Part shown: positions 1 to 9,050 of the stretch, piece after piece | Layout: every line of letters starts with the position of its first letter | How positions within the stretch are numbered: position 1 is the first letter of the stretch | Assembly: GCF_002245895.1 (NCBI RefSeq) | Contig: NZ_NPJZ01000001.1 | Location: 4,314,501-4,378,500, forward strand | Length of the DNA stretch: 64,000 nt | Source: Rhodococcus sp. OK302 | GTDB taxonomy: Bacteria > Actinomycetota > Actinomycetes > Mycobacteriales > Mycobacteriaceae | Reading direction: 5' to 3' | Notes under the pieces: model-generated | Databases searched by the model: none | Seen by the model: only the letters and a program-made list of their open reading frames with translations | What the model was told of the DNA's origin: nothing | Made by a program: the position numbers and the translations under genes

Positions 1-451
1 CATAAAGGTATGACTGCGTACCGTCCAGCTCCCATCGCCACCCATGAAACGGGCACACAATCTGCTTGCCACTGAACGAGCCACAATCGAGCGCGAGTTG
101 TGTGGCACGATGTGGGCAGACGTTATGGAAAACCTTAATGGTCTCCTCATCGACCCGCACAACCATCACAGACTCTTCGGCGACTTTGTACTCCATGTAG
201 TCGCCAGGTAACTGGACGTCCTCCACCCGGACTGCCCACTGCCACGTGTGCATCCACAGCTTACGGTTCTCGAGATTCGTAAATTCTTGGTCGTAATAGC
301 GTTCAGCAGGGATATGTATCCCATCCACCATACGGAACGGAACCTCGGACGTGTCCACATCGGGATCCGGGAGACACGGATTTACCTCCAAATCTGGTAG
401 CGGCAATTCGCCATCTCCGGCCAAATTTGTTTGCTCGATCTGAGTAGTCAA
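1..451 (-). CDS. Rieske [2Fe-2S] oxygenase alpha-subunit-like protein, N-terminal part
   Basis: The reading frame runs off the left edge, so only about 150 N-terminal residues are present. It contains a Rieske cluster motif, CPH followed by 18 residues and CPFHGW, which ligates a [2Fe-2S] cluster through two Cys and two His. Upstream are the features usual before it in ring-hydroxylating oxygenases (IPAERYYDQEF, KLWMHTWQWA, VQLPGDYMEY). The family uses electrons from a reductase to hydroxylate aromatic or other substrates; the substrate cannot be read from this part. I chose a TTG start at 449-451 because GGAAGG lies 7 nt upstream and no ATG or GTG is better placed. The mononuclear-iron catalytic domain lies outside the window. 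Confidence 0.8.
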   Translation of the reverse strand, partial: MTTQIEQTNLAGDGELPLPDLEVNPCLPDPDVDTSEVPFRMVDGIHIPAERYYDQEFTNLENRKLWMHTWQWAVRVEDVQLPGDYMEYKVAEESVMVVRVDEETIKVFHNVCPHRATQLALDCGSFSGKQIVCPFHGWRWELDGTQSYLY

Positions 452-702
452 AACATATCCTTCCAGCTATTTTCAACCCACCTGGTAAGCACTGCTTCTA
501 GAGATTTCTTTGCTTCATCGAAGATTCGGCACCGTTTCGAAGCCCACAATCACGGCGCCATAATCGGTTTGTTGCTCCACTATGACATTCCTTCTGACCA
601 TGAGACTCCTTCTGATAAGGCCGACAAATCGAAAGCGCCGAAAACCCGTACAAAGAACCAACCTGAAACAAGAACTCCCGACGCCTCACTCTCATGAAGA
701 GT

Positions 703-760
703 GCGTTTCACAAGCATTCAGGAGCCAATAGGCATTTCACAAACATCCCGGAATCGATAG
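703..760. repeat. two imperfect 29-bp direct repeats
   Basis: Positions 703-731 and 732-760 are adjacent copies of a 29-bp unit with 22 of 29 identical positions; both contain TTTCACAA, a GGA core and end in ATAG. Serial repeats of this size are known at the ends of IS21-family elements, so this may be a solo IS end, but no matching transposase or second end is visible nearby. Confidence 0.5.
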
Positions 761-943
761 GACATGTCAAGGGGTATCGACCATCATCTGAACCGTAACG
801 GCAAATTTTGCCAAAAAGGTGTAAGCGGATCGAGGGAGTATCAGAAAAACGGTGTAAATTTCCGATCCGGTTGCTGAATTCTTTTGAGCCCCAGTCAGCT
901 GACGAGGTGATCACGAAGGCGTTGGGCGCAGATATGAAGCTGC

Positions 944-1009
944 AGTTCCGTCGATGCCTACGACAATGCGCTGACAGAGACCGTGGCTGACGCGTACAGA
1001 CCGAACACA
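944..1009 (+). pseudogene. possible IS3-family transposase remnant
   Basis: One frame from position 950 reads VDAYDNALTETVADAYRPNT. This resembles the YDNALAETVNGLYK segment around the last acidic residue of the DDE catalytic triad in IS3-type OrfB transposases. There is no continuing open frame on either side, so only a scar remains. The match is short and made by eye. Confidence 0.35.
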
Positions 1010-1129
1010 CGGGCAGCCGCCCCCCATTAAGGACCGCAAACCCCTCGCGACGTCGAGTTCTCCACTCTTACATCGAAGTTTCAGCTCACGTGGAAACGGT
1101 CGAGAACCCAAACGGTTCGATCTGCGCTG

Positions 1130-1462
1130 TTATGTCTCTTCAGTGTCGCAGAACATGAGGCACCCACTATGCGAACGCCTATTGTACGGCTCTCCGCCGA
1201 TTCGACGGTCACAGATAGCGAGCATCGCAGCCCGTACCGATTCGTCTGGAACCAGGCCGGCTTGAGTGATGAGAAGATTCGCGAGCCGCGTGAAGTAGAT
1301 GCACGACGGCACTCCGAAGGTAGTGAAAATATCTTCGTCAGTTCCGCCGCCGTACGGCGCCCAAAGTTCGCCGAACTGGATTAGTTCCGCGGACCGGAGT
1401 GCGGCGGCAGACCCGCCGGAAACGCCGCCGAGTTCGACGACATCTGCGGAAGGTATGGACAT
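1130..1462 (-). CDS. small conserved-looking protein downstream of lipA
   Basis: This encodes 110 residues starting MSIPSADVVELGG. The central segment FGELWAPYGGGTDEDIFTTFGV followed by YFTRLANLL resembles the short helical DUF3263-type proteins of actinobacteria, but I cannot assign it firmly. The ATG has GGAG 6 nt upstream. It lies 63 bp after lipA on the same strand, so the two are probably co-transcribed. No catalytic motif, signal peptide or membrane segment is visible. Function unknown. Confidence 0.55.
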   Translation of the reverse strand: MSIPSADVVELGGVSGGSAAALRSAELIQFGELWAPYGGGTDEDIFTTFGVPSCIYFTRLANLLITQAGLVPDESVRAAMLAICDRRIGGEPYNRRSHSGCLMFCDTEET

Positions 1463-1525
1463 GGGAATCTCCTTGTACGGGGACGGAAGTGCAGGGACGG
1501 AAGTGTGAAATCGTGTGGGGTGGAT

Positions 1526-2494
1526 CTAGCAGGATGAGGTGGCGGCGACAGCCTCCGCATGCAGGCGGCCGGCGCGGTAAGAGGACCGGACCAGCGGGCC
1601 GGACATGACGCCTAAGAATCCGATCTCGCGCGCGATCTGTTCGAGGTGGGTGAACTCCCCGGGCTCAGCCCATCGCTCTACCGGATGGTGCCGGGAAGAC
1701 GGTCGCAGATACTGGGTGATCGTGATCAGCTGACAACCGGCGCCATGCAAGTCGTGCAAGGCCTGGATCGCCTCATCGGTGTTCTCACCCAACCCGAGGA
1801 TGAGGTTCGACTTGGTTATCAGGTCCTCCTCGCGAGCCCGAGTGATCACCTCGAGCGACCGTTCGTAGGTGAATGCTGGTCTGACCCGCCGAAATACTCG
1901 GGGTACGGTTTCCACGTTATGTGCCAACACTTCTGGCCTCGTGTTGAACACCTCTCGCAGTTGGGCGGGATCCGCATTGAAGTCCGGGATAAGCAGTTCG
2001 ACACCGGTGTCCGGACACAGTTGGTGGATCTGACGCACAGTTTCGGCATAGAGCCAGGATCCGCCGTCCGGGAGGTCGTCGCGGGCAACGCCAGTCACCG
2101 TCGCATATCGAAGGCCCATCGAGCGGACGGATTCGGCGACCCGTCGTGGCTCATCGCGGTCCAGATCGACGGGTTTACCAGTATCGATCTGACAGAAGTC
2201 GCAGCGCCGCGTGCACTGGTCCCCACCGATAAGGAAGGTTGCCTCACGGTCCTCCCAGCATTCGAAAATGTTGGGGCAGCCTGCTTCCTGACATACGGTA
2301 TGCAAGTTCTCTCGTTCGACGAGCGCAGTGAGCGCGCGGTACTCCGGTCCCGTACGCACCTTGACCTTCATCCACGGAGGCTTCCTCTCCACCGGGGTCT
2401 GGGCATTGCGAACCTCGAGTCGGAGGAGTTTTCGGCCCCCAGCGGATGCTCCGGGGATGCCAGGCACAGTGGGGGATGCGGGGTCGATGCTCAT
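1526..2494 (-). CDS. lipA: lipoyl synthase (radical SAM)
   Basis: LipA inserts two sulfur atoms into octanoyl groups on the lipoyl domains of 2-oxoacid dehydrogenases and the glycine cleavage H protein. The 322-residue protein has both expected iron-sulfur sites: the auxiliary cluster cysteines C68, C73 and C79 ([12 protein letters not shown]) and the radical-SAM motif C94-x3-C98-x2-C101. The conserved C-terminal RSSYRAG supplies the serine ligand region. Length and motif spacing fit an intact enzyme. The frame is open further upstream, but the ATG at 2492-2494 has AAGGAG 6 nt before it. The gene is not next to lipB here, so it may be a second copy or a relocated gene. Confidence 0.93.
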   Translation of the reverse strand: MSIDPASPTVPGIPGASAGGRKLLRLEVRNAQTPVERKPPWMKVKVRTGPEYRALTALVERENLHTVCQEAGCPNIFECWEDREATFLIGGDQCTRRCDFCQIDTGKPVDLDRDEPRRVAESVRSMGLRYATVTGVARDDLPDGGSWLYAETVRQIHQLCPDTGVELLIPDFNADPAQLREVFNTRPEVLAHNVETVPRVFRRVRPAFTYERSLEVITRAREEDLITKSNLILGLGENTDEAIQALHDLHGAGCQLITITQYLRPSSRHHPVERWAEPGEFTHLEQIAREIGFLGVMSGPLVRSSYRAGRLHAEAVAATSSC

Positions 2495-3153
2495 GTGAAA
2501 CTCCTTCGTTCGCCGGAACCGGCGAGAGTTCGCCCGAAGACTCCGACTGCTGTGCGATGACGTGACGTCACCGGCGATGTGAGACCCGGACAGTCTTGAT
2601 CGGGAGCCGCACCCACGGCGACACGTTGCGCCGACCGATGGGATCTGACCTCGATAACCTGTGCACGACTTAATATTTGGGAGACAGCTAGTAGACCGCA
2701 CATGCTCGGATGGATGCGTTCACAGCTGAGCAAGATCCAAACCCGAGGATGTCAAACGTCTCAGCATTTGGCAAGGGAGTGCGGAGACTCATCAAGAAAT
2801 GCGCTGATTTCCGAGGACCGCCGCCGACAATGACTACGTTATCTACAACCCTTGAGTCCGATGCACTCGTGCACCCGAATTCGCCGATGAGTCAACTAAA
2901 CCGGCCACTCGTGCGCCTGCAGGTTGAATAGCCGGCACCAACAGACTCCAACCCTTCATCATGAACCTCACCGACGAACTCCTGCCCGCAGTCCTTGTGG
3001 CCGCCAGAGCCTTGACCTGCAGGTACGGTCAGTTGCCTCCCCTCCAACTCACGCTCGCGTAGCCCGACCAGTTACACCCTTTTCCCGGCACTCCCCCGAA
3101 AACTGTTCACCCGTCATTGATTTCGAAGAATCTGTCATCTAACTTTCAGCCGT
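2495..3153. other. intergenic, no supported gene
   Basis: I see no gene with coding character. Short frames exist, for example a 33-codon frame from ATG at 2961, but none has a ribosome-binding site or recognisable content. The stretch next to 2494 must hold the lipA promoter. Confidence 0.4.
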
Positions 3154-3480
3154 ATGGAACAAGGAATCCTTTACGTCACCTCCCGCCCGAGCTCTCGCGA
3201 GCGAGAAGCCGAGTACAACGAGTGGTACGGCCTACATCTGCGCGAGGTCTGCGCAATACCGGGATTTACAGGAGCCCGGCGATTCGCTCCGGTGCAGGAT
3301 GACGGCCCGTACGTTGCGGTGTACGACATTGAGGCCGAAGACATAACCGAAGCGCTGGCTGGTCTTTACGCCGCAACCGCCAAGGAGGGACAGATGCAGC
3401 TCTCGGATTCCATGCAAATGGATCCACCTCCCACGATTCGACTTCTCAGACTGTGTGGGACCCACGCGGTGAATCGCTGA
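3154..3480 (+). CDS. small EthD-like (dimeric alpha-beta barrel) protein
   Basis: This encodes 108 residues. The start GILYVTSRPSSREREAEYNE, the WY.LHLREVCAIPGFTGARRF segment and the later VAVYDIEAEDITEA fit the small ferredoxin-like alpha-beta barrel fold of EthD-type or DUF4286-type proteins. Such proteins often accompany steroid or aromatic degradation genes as accessory or isomerase-like factors. No signal peptide or membrane segment is seen. There is no strong Shine-Dalgarno before the ATG. It stands alone between two non-coding stretches, so context does not identify a substrate. Confidence 0.7.
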   Translation: MEQGILYVTSRPSSREREAEYNEWYGLHLREVCAIPGFTGARRFAPVQDDGPYVAVYDIEAEDITEALAGLYAATAKEGQMQLSDSMQMDPPPTIRLLRLCGTHAVNR

Positions 3481-4052
3481 CTGCCTGGTGCGCGGCGGAC
3501 TGCAGGGCCAAGAATGCAGTTCGCGGCTACCGGCATTCTCCGGGATCGGAATGAATGACATCGCAAGCTAAGCGTTCTGCGGAGTGGTGCGGCGTCGGTC
3601 CGCGTTGCCCAGCAGAGTGATCCGACGCCATCCCATCCTCATGGACAGCAGGCGAGTGTGCGGAAGCAAGAACGGCCGAAAGAATACGACGAAGCGACCT
3701 AGTTCACCACTGCGACTAGTCCCAATTAAGAACGACGAGGCTTGAGACGCCAAGCGGCCCTGAAGAACCTGCACGCAGCTCCTCGCGAAACCCTGACTTG
3801 CCGCGTTCCCTCATACAACGTCACGATCGACAACCACACAGAATCCGTGATCGATCGAGGACTCTTCCAGGACCCTATCCTCCTGATCGATCCGGGCCGT
3901 CGTCCCCCAACACCACTGGCCGTCGAACTCAATCTTCTTCATCGACTCGGCACACCTGGATCAGAGGCCACAGGGGCGGCTCAATCCTCAACGAGGACAG
4001 TCCGCTCGGACTTCGACCGTGGCATCGGAGGCCACACGGCAAGGGTCGCGGT
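3481..4052. other. intergenic, no supported gene
   Basis: Long open frames cross this stretch on the plus strand but have no domain-like content and continue antisense into the TetR gene at 4053, so I treat them as chance. No hairpin, tRNA or repeat stood out. Confidence 0.4.
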
Positions 4053-4754
4053 TCAGTCCGACGTCAATACACCCTTGAGGACTCGGCGCACTACGGGCTC
4101 GAACATGTCGCCCGGCTGGTCGGCGCCTGGATCCGAAATATGGAGCGCCGCCGCAAGATACGGATGATCGCCGACCGCGGCCGTCTTGTGCAAGTACATC
4201 ACCTGAGAGATTCGACGCTCCCGACTTGCCGTTCCGCCACCGACCTCGGCGCGGGCGAACTGCTGGACAAGCGTGTTCAGAACGGCGATCGCCTGCAGCT
4301 TCACCGGCCCCGGCACTTCGACCACCGCCATAGCGCGCAGCGCATACTCGAGAAAGTCGATTCCGCGAGGGCCGACGCGCATCGCCTCGACCGGAATATC
4401 AAGCAGCCACGGGTATCTCACGTGGACGCTTCTCGCGCGAGCCGCGAGGGCGGTGAGGTCGTCGATCGCCTCGCCGCGCAGCGCCACATCGAGGTCGATC
4501 TCGCCGGCAGCGGCATCCACCATGAGGTCGAACACTTCGTCGTGCCCCGCCACGTAACGGTACAGAGCCGACTGACTCACCCCGAGTTTCTGCGCGATCC
4601 GGCGGGTGGAGACTGCGGACAATCCCCCCTCGTTTGCAAGTTCGATCGCCGCGTCGGCGACATCGTTGCGACTATGGGCCGGCGCCGGACCGCGTTTGCC
4701 GTACGAGCGGTCCCACACTGTCGTGTGCGGTTGCTCCATTCCGGACTGTGTCAC
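4053..4754 (-). CDS. TetR/AcrR-family transcriptional regulator
   Basis: This is a 233-residue protein with an N-terminal TetR helix-turn-helix at about residues 28-75: IELANEGGLSAVSTRRIAQ then LGVSQSALYRYVAGHDEV. The remainder is a helical ligand-binding and dimerisation domain of the TetR_C type. It is divergent from the alpha/beta hydrolase at 4838, with an 83-bp gap that contains a near-perfect palindrome at 4802-4822, so it very likely represses that hydrolase and possibly itself. The GTG at 4752-4754 has GGAGAG 9 nt upstream; an ATG five codons further in is an alternative. The ligand is unknown. Confidence 0.88.
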   Translation of the reverse strand: MTQSGMEQPHTTVWDRSYGKRGPAPAHSRNDVADAAIELANEGGLSAVSTRRIAQKLGVSQSALYRYVAGHDEVFDLMVDAAAGEIDLDVALRGEAIDDLTALAARARSVHVRYPWLLDIPVEAMRVGPRGIDFLEYALRAMAVVEVPGPVKLQAIAVLNTLVQQFARAEVGGGTASRERRISQVMYLHKTAAVGDHPYLAAALHISDPGADQPGDMFEPVVRRVLKGVLTSD

Positions 4755-4801
4755 TCGACGCCACTCTCCATTCGTTGCTGTCTGTCGTGACCTATACTAA
4801 A

Positions 4802-4822
4802 ACTGCGTTCAGTGAACACAGT
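4802..4822. promoter_or_regulatory. TetR operator between divergent genes
   Basis: This 21-bp inverted repeat has arms ACTGCGTTCA and TGAACACAGT around a central G, with 9 of 10 arm positions matching. It begins 4 bp after a TATACT hexamer at 4793-4798 that can serve as the -10 box for the hydrolase gene. A repressor bound here would therefore cover the transcription start. The size and position are typical of TetR-family operators. Confidence 0.7.
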
Positions 4823-4837
4823 AAAGGGAGGTTCAAA

Positions 4838-5755
4838 ATGGCACTCGACAACGCATGGGGACCGCGGCGATGGGCACAGAACGAATCGGTACGTCTCGCG
4901 TTCGATCAATTCCGGCCGGAACTCAGCGGAGAACCGTTACTGATCGCCACCGGACTGGGCGTCAATCGCCACGCAGTTCCCGACGGGTTCTGTGAGCAAC
5001 TGGCCGAACACGGTTTCGCTGTCGTGCGGTACGACCAGCGTGACGGCGGAGAGTCGACTCACCTGCCGCCGACGGCCGTACGAAACCCGATCGCCGCGCT
5101 GCTGGCCAAACGCGGTGAGGCATACACCGCCGAAGACATGGCGGACGATGCAATTGCGGTGATCGACGAACTCGGCTGGAGCTCGGCGCACGTGCTCGGA
5201 GTCTCGCTCGGTGGCGCCCTCGCGCAACGCGTCGCCCTTCGGCATCCCGACCGAGTGCGTTCTCTCACGTCGGTCGCGGCCGTCCCGGGCGACGTCACCG
5301 GGTTGCGCACATTCCGCTACATCCGTTTGCGTACTCTCTCGAAGTTTGCGCGCCTCAAGTTTCCTGATACCAGAGAGGGCGCGATCGAGGCCGGCCTCGC
5401 GGTCGCACGGTTGCTGGCGTCTCCGCGCCGCGAGTTCGACGAGGCCGCAATGCGAGCACGATTGGAAAGCAGTCCCGACCCTGGGGTTCACGACCAGGAG
5501 GCACAGAGCCGACAGATCGGCGCTCAGTGGAGCGGACCACCGATCACCGCAATCACACAGCCCACCCTGGTGGTGCACGGTGAGGACGATCCTCTGATCA
5601 AACCCAAAGCCGCGCATGCCATCACGGCCAGGATTCCCGGGTCACACATGCTCATCCTCCCCGAAGTCGGGCACGACCTGCCTGAGCACTCATGGAAACC
5701 ACTCGCTGCTGCAATCCGCGAACATGTAGGCGGCCTGACGGTGCTGGGCGCGTGA
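4838..5755 (+). CDS. alpha/beta-fold hydrolase
   Basis: This 305-residue protein of the alpha/beta hydrolase superfamily has the nucleophile elbow GVSLGG with Ser123, an acid-containing HGEDDPLI segment and a late histidine in EVGHDLPEHS, giving a complete Ser-Asp-His triad. FAVVRYDQRDGGES matches the conserved strand-turn after the oxyanion region. Family members act as esterases, epoxide hydrolases or C-C hydrolases; nothing here fixes the substrate. ATG at 4838 is preferred over earlier in-frame starts because AAAGGGAGG lies just upstream and the operator at 4802-4822 would otherwise sit inside the gene. It is probably controlled by the divergent TetR protein. Confidence 0.88.
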   Translation: MALDNAWGPRRWAQNESVRLAFDQFRPELSGEPLLIATGLGVNRHAVPDGFCEQLAEHGFAVVRYDQRDGGESTHLPPTAVRNPIAALLAKRGEAYTAEDMADDAIAVIDELGWSSAHVLGVSLGGALAQRVALRHPDRVRSLTSVAAVPGDVTGLRTFRYIRLRTLSKFARLKFPDTREGAIEAGLAVARLLASPRREFDEAAMRARLESSPDPGVHDQEAQSRQIGAQWSGPPITAITQPTLVVHGEDDPLIKPKAAHAITARIPGSHMLILPEVGHDLPEHSWKPLAAAIREHVGGLTVLGA

Positions 5756-5778
5756 TCCACCACATCGATCACGCGCCC
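5746..5778. terminator. bidirectional hairpin terminator
   Basis: A perfect 12-bp stem (GGGCGCGTGATC at 5746-5757, complement at 5767-5778) with a 9-nt loop lies between the convergent hydrolase and phosphatase genes. It overlaps the hydrolase stop codon. There is no long T run, as is common in high-GC actinobacteria. Confidence 0.7.
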
Positions 5779-5817
5779 ATCAGTTTTCAATTCACCTCAC
5801 ACGACCCCGACGGCACC

Positions 5818-6744
5818 TCAGACGAGTCCGACGAGAAGCTTCAGCTTCAGGTTCGCGATCGTTGCCATGTCAAGCCCGAGCCCGTCAACAAGATAGCGGT
5901 CGAATGAACCGTAGGTGCTGTCCAATTCGTCGAACGCTGCCTGCAGATAGCTGGAGTCGACGCCGAGAAGCTGACGGTAGACCTCCGCGTACTCCGGTCC
6001 TTTCGCTGCGGCGATCCGAGCTAACTTTGCCTCGATGGCTGCCGCAGAGTACTCATTCGTGAGCAGATAGTCCGCCATGATGGTCTCTCGCGGGACACCG
6101 GCGATGCTCAGCAGCAGTGCCGATCCCCATCCGGTGCGGTCTTTGCCGGCGGTGCAGTGAAATACCTGCGGACCCGGGGTGTCGGCGAGTTCGGTCAACA
6201 GCTGACCAAATCCGGCGCGGGAGACGGGATCGCTGACGGTGGACCGGTATCCCGACTGGACATACTCGAGGGCTTGCTGCTTCGTGGTGATGGAGGCGAC
6301 GTCACCGCTCGGATCAGCGGCGAGGACCTGAATCTTCTCGTAGCGAACGCCGTCGGGCAGGGTGTTCGGGTTCGCGGCAATCTCGCCCTCGGTGCGCAGG
6401 TCGTATACCGCCGTCAGATGCAGCGTTTCGAGGGTCGCCAGGTCTTCGGCGTTTGGGGTGATCGCGTTTGCGCGGTAGAACACGCCCTGGCGTACATGCA
6501 GGCCGCCGGTGCCGACGTAGCCGGATCCTGTGCCTGCGACATCGCGGAAATTGTCTATCGATGCAAGTCGTGGTGCCACAACGGCGGACGGTGCACTCGA
6601 GCCGAAGTCCGACGACCCGAATGACGGGAGGGTGCTCGGCTCGGCGGTAGCAACAGTGGTGCCGGCGAGCAGGAATGAACCTGCCGCAGCGAGTGCGACG
6701 CACGTCCGGGCTTGTTGACGCAAGGCGAATGGTCGGTGTGGCAT
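5818..6744 (-). CDS. secreted tyrosine-protein phosphatase (PtpB-like)
   Basis: This 308-residue protein begins with a Sec signal peptide: a basic start, a hydrophobic stretch at about 13-30, and a likely cleavage after Ala34 in VATA-EPS. The mature part carries SIDNFRDVAGTG and a catalytic loop H196-C197-TAGKDRTG, the HCxxGKDRTG signature of the tyrosine and dual-specificity or lipid phosphatases related to mycobacterial PtpB. Cys197 is the expected nucleophile. AVYDLRTEGEI before it is also typical. The ATG at 6742-6744 has GGAAAGG upstream; earlier in-frame starts lie in a region without coding character. Exported phosphatases of this kind act outside the cytoplasm; the substrate is not known. 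Confidence 0.88.
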   Translation of the reverse strand: MPHRPFALRQQARTCVALAAAGSFLLAGTTVATAEPSTLPSFGSSDFGSSAPSAVVAPRLASIDNFRDVAGTGSGYVGTGGLHVRQGVFYRANAITPNAEDLATLETLHLTAVYDLRTEGEIAANPNTLPDGVRYEKIQVLAADPSGDVASITTKQQALEYVQSGYRSTVSDPVSRAGFGQLLTELADTPGPQVFHCTAGKDRTGWGSALLLSIAGVPRETIMADYLLTNEYSAAAIEAKLARIAAAKGPEYAEVYRQLLGVDSSYLQAAFDELDSTYGSFDRYLVDGLGLDMATIANLKLKLLVGLV

Positions 6745-7256
6745 CGAGTGAAGCCTTTCCAGTAGCGTAGATAGATTCCGTAGCAAGCCGTGTTTTCTAG
6801 ACCTCAAGATGTTTCGCGCCCAGTGGATTGCACTCAATCGCACCAGCCTCGGCGGGTTGGATTCGTGCGCACCTAATGGCACCTCCGGTCCTACGCAATA
6901 GTGCAGGAAACTCAGTGACCGAAAAGGGCGTTGCCCGTTCACCGAGACGTAGAAAGTCGAATATTCGTCGGATAGAGATCATTGATTCCGACCTCATCCC
7001 GATCTCCCACACCACCGCGCCGTCACGTGCCTGCTGTGAACCCAGAACAACCGTGACCCATCGCTGTGACCGAGTCCAGAAGAAACAAGAAAAGTCCCCC
7101 GAGCATCGCAGAAATCGGTGAGGTCTGCCGCAGCGGCAGCAATCAAAGGCTACCTGCTACTCTGCGGAGCGCACGTCGAATTCGCTTACATACGTGCATG
7201 TTCCATCCCAAGCTCGGCCGACACACCTGATTGCCTTACCACGCCAAGGAGATCCG
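6745..7256. other. intergenic between divergent genes
   Basis: This 512-bp stretch should hold promoters for the phosphatase (minus) and the SnoaL-like gene (plus). I found no convincing operator, RNA gene or additional coding frame. Confidence 0.4.
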
Positions 7257-7742
7257 ATGACCGAAATTGCCGCGCTAGTCAACTCACTGCTCGAGCGAGT
7301 GCAAATACTCGAAGATGAGATTGCGATCCAGAAGCTCATCACCGCGTACGGTCCCGCCGTCGACGCCGGAGAGGCAGACAAGGTCGGCGCCATGTGGACC
7401 GAGGATGCCGTGTACGACATCGATATTCGTAACCTGAACGGCCGCGCCGAGATCATCGAGATGGTCCGCACTAAACCCCACCAGGACTACATCAACACCG
7501 GTTGCGGTCATCTCCTGGCCCCGCTCAACATCGTCGTCGACGGAGACAAGGCTACTGCGACAGGCCATTCTCAGTTGCTACGACGAAACGAAGGCGACGA
7601 TTCGTTCCGCGTCTGGCGTGTCGCAGCGAACCGATTCGATCTTGTGAAGGTCCTGGGCGAGTGGAAAATCAAGCAACGCACCACCCGACTACTCGACGGA
7701 AGCTCTCCCGCTCGTGATTTGCTTGCCCGGGCCGACAACTGA
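7257..7742 (+). CDS. SnoaL-like / NTF2-fold protein
   Basis: This 161-residue protein of the nuclear-transport-factor-2 (SnoaL, ring-hydroxylating dioxygenase beta-like) fold has an N-terminal helix EDEIAIQKLITAYGPAVDAG, then MWTEDAVYDIDI, then GCGHLLAPLNIVVDGDKATA and a C-terminal strand EWKIKQRTTRLLDG. Members are small cone-shaped cyclases, isomerases or dehydratases, or beta subunits of oxygenases. No partner gene lies beside it. The ATG at 7257 has AAGGAG 7 nt upstream, which rules out the earlier in-frame start. It appears to be a single-gene unit. Confidence 0.8.
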   Translation: MTEIAALVNSLLERVQILEDEIAIQKLITAYGPAVDAGEADKVGAMWTEDAVYDIDIRNLNGRAEIIEMVRTKPHQDYINTGCGHLLAPLNIVVDGDKATATGHSQLLRRNEGDDSFRVWRVAANRFDLVKVLGEWKIKQRTTRLLDGSSPARDLLARADN

Positions 7743-8450
7743 TCAGGATCTCTGGGCTGTAGCTACGCTCAGTCGGCAAGGATAATGATTTGTGTTGGAT
7801 CGTCCGAACTTCCCGACCACGTCTCTCCCCAGTTTTGCCGCGATTCACCCAACGCGGGCGATTTACACCCGCGACATTGGATACGGTCGGACAAAGACGG
7901 CGTCACCGCGAATATTGACATCGGCACCGCCATCGAAATATCGTCCATCCGGTGACGTCCGAGTTCTCTTCACCACACGGATACCCACTATCTGAGTGCA
8001 CTGCTCCCCTGCCGTTGGACTGAGAAATCCAGTTCCGAGGGGCTGTTTATAGCTCCTCTAATGAGAGCTATCGGACTCCGTATGAGGCACGGTGGGGTCG
8101 GTGGTCGCCGATCCAAGTACCGGGCCGGGAATTCCATCCCCCGACCCAAGGCGGGAGCAGGCTATGAAACGCTTCACATCGGTCGCACACGCGCAACGTT
8201 CCCGTCCGCGTACAGCTCGATCTCACCGCATTTCCGGCCCTGCCAGCATCGACTGACCGCGCCCGAGATGGCCAACCGATTCGCGGTCTGGCCGGAAGTC
8301 ACCGCGAGCGGTGTTGCCTCCTGAAACGTGAACAACCCCAACGGGATTACATCGCCGCTCACTCCAAACGACGACGCCGCCAGTTCTTTCAATCAACGTG
8401 ACAGTGCTCGCAAGAGGTGCGCCGCCGCGCGCGGCGAAGTATATGAGCGT
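7743..8450. other. intergenic, no supported gene
   Basis: No frame in this 708-bp stretch has convincing content. A minus-strand frame of 72 codons (8174-8392) ends in ELYADGNVARVRPM and could be the tail of a lost gene, but it has no recognisable domain. Confidence 0.35.
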
Positions 8451-9050
8451 TCAAGGGTCGAGACTGCTCTGGGCGAGTGCCGCATGTGACTCGAAGGCTT
8501 CGTCGAGGATGGTGACCCAGTCGAGAGCCCCCTCGTGCGCGCACCACTCATCGTCGGCGAAGCTGACAATAGCCAACGCGATAGCGGCGGTGAGTCGGAC
8601 ATTACGGTCGCCGGGGGACGCGACCTGCCGTTGAGACAGGCCTGCGGCGACCTCGTGCTGCCATCGTGCGGAGACCTCGTGATACCGACCACGCAACACC
8701 GGAGTCGCGGCCACAACACGATGCTGGCGAAGTCGGCGTTGTGGATCGTCGTGGGGATCTTCGCGCACATGGAAAGTGCGCATCACCTGGCGGATCGCCT
8801 CGAGATCCGGCTCATCTGCCGGCCGAGCCGTGAGCGCAGCGCAAAAGTCCGGGGTCGCGCTGTCTGCGTCGATGAAGAGGATCTCGTCCTTAGACCGGAA
8901 GTATCGGAAGAAGGTCGTCACCGACACCTGGGCGTCGGCAGCGATTTCCTCGACTGTGGTTGCGTCGTAGCCGTTTTCGGCGAATCGGCGTAGCGCGGCA
9001 TCGACGAGGCGATTGCGCGTTGCAAGCTTCTTACGTTCTCGTAGGCCCAT
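8451..9050 (-). CDS. TetR-family transcriptional regulator
   Basis: This 199-residue TetR protein has a helix-turn-helix at about residues 8-55 (KLATRNRLVDAALRRFAENG, VEEIAADAQVSVTTFFRYFRSK). The remainder is a mostly helical sensor domain in which no ligand can be predicted. It is divergent from the TauD-like dioxygenase at 9404, and a 20-bp palindrome at 9149-9168 lies between them, so it is the probable repressor of that gene. The start is the ATG at 9048-9050. Confidence 0.88.
   Translation of the reverse strand: MGLRERKKLATRNRLVDAALRRFAENGYDATTVEEIAADAQVSVTTFFRYFRSKDEILFIDADSATPDFCAALTARPADEPDLEAIRQVMRTFHVREDPHDDPQRRLRQHRVVAATPVLRGRYHEVSARWQHEVAAGLSQRQVASPGDRNVRLTAAIALAIVSFADDEWCAHEGALDWVTILDEAFESHAALAQSSLDP

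Larger units (their letters stand above)
452..1129. other. gene-poor stretch with insertion-sequence scars
   Basis: No convincing gene lies here. It holds a pair of 29-bp direct repeats (703-760) and a short stretch reading like the end of an IS3-type transposase (944-1009). Two similar short segments, GGTGTAAG near 820 and GGTGTAAA near 853, each preceded by a run of A, may be further transposon-end debris. Confidence 0.5.

Noticed and set aside
3798..4790. Long plus-strand open frame of 330 codons
   Set aside because: It is antisense to the TetR gene over most of its length and its translation has no domain pattern; high-GC antisense frame.
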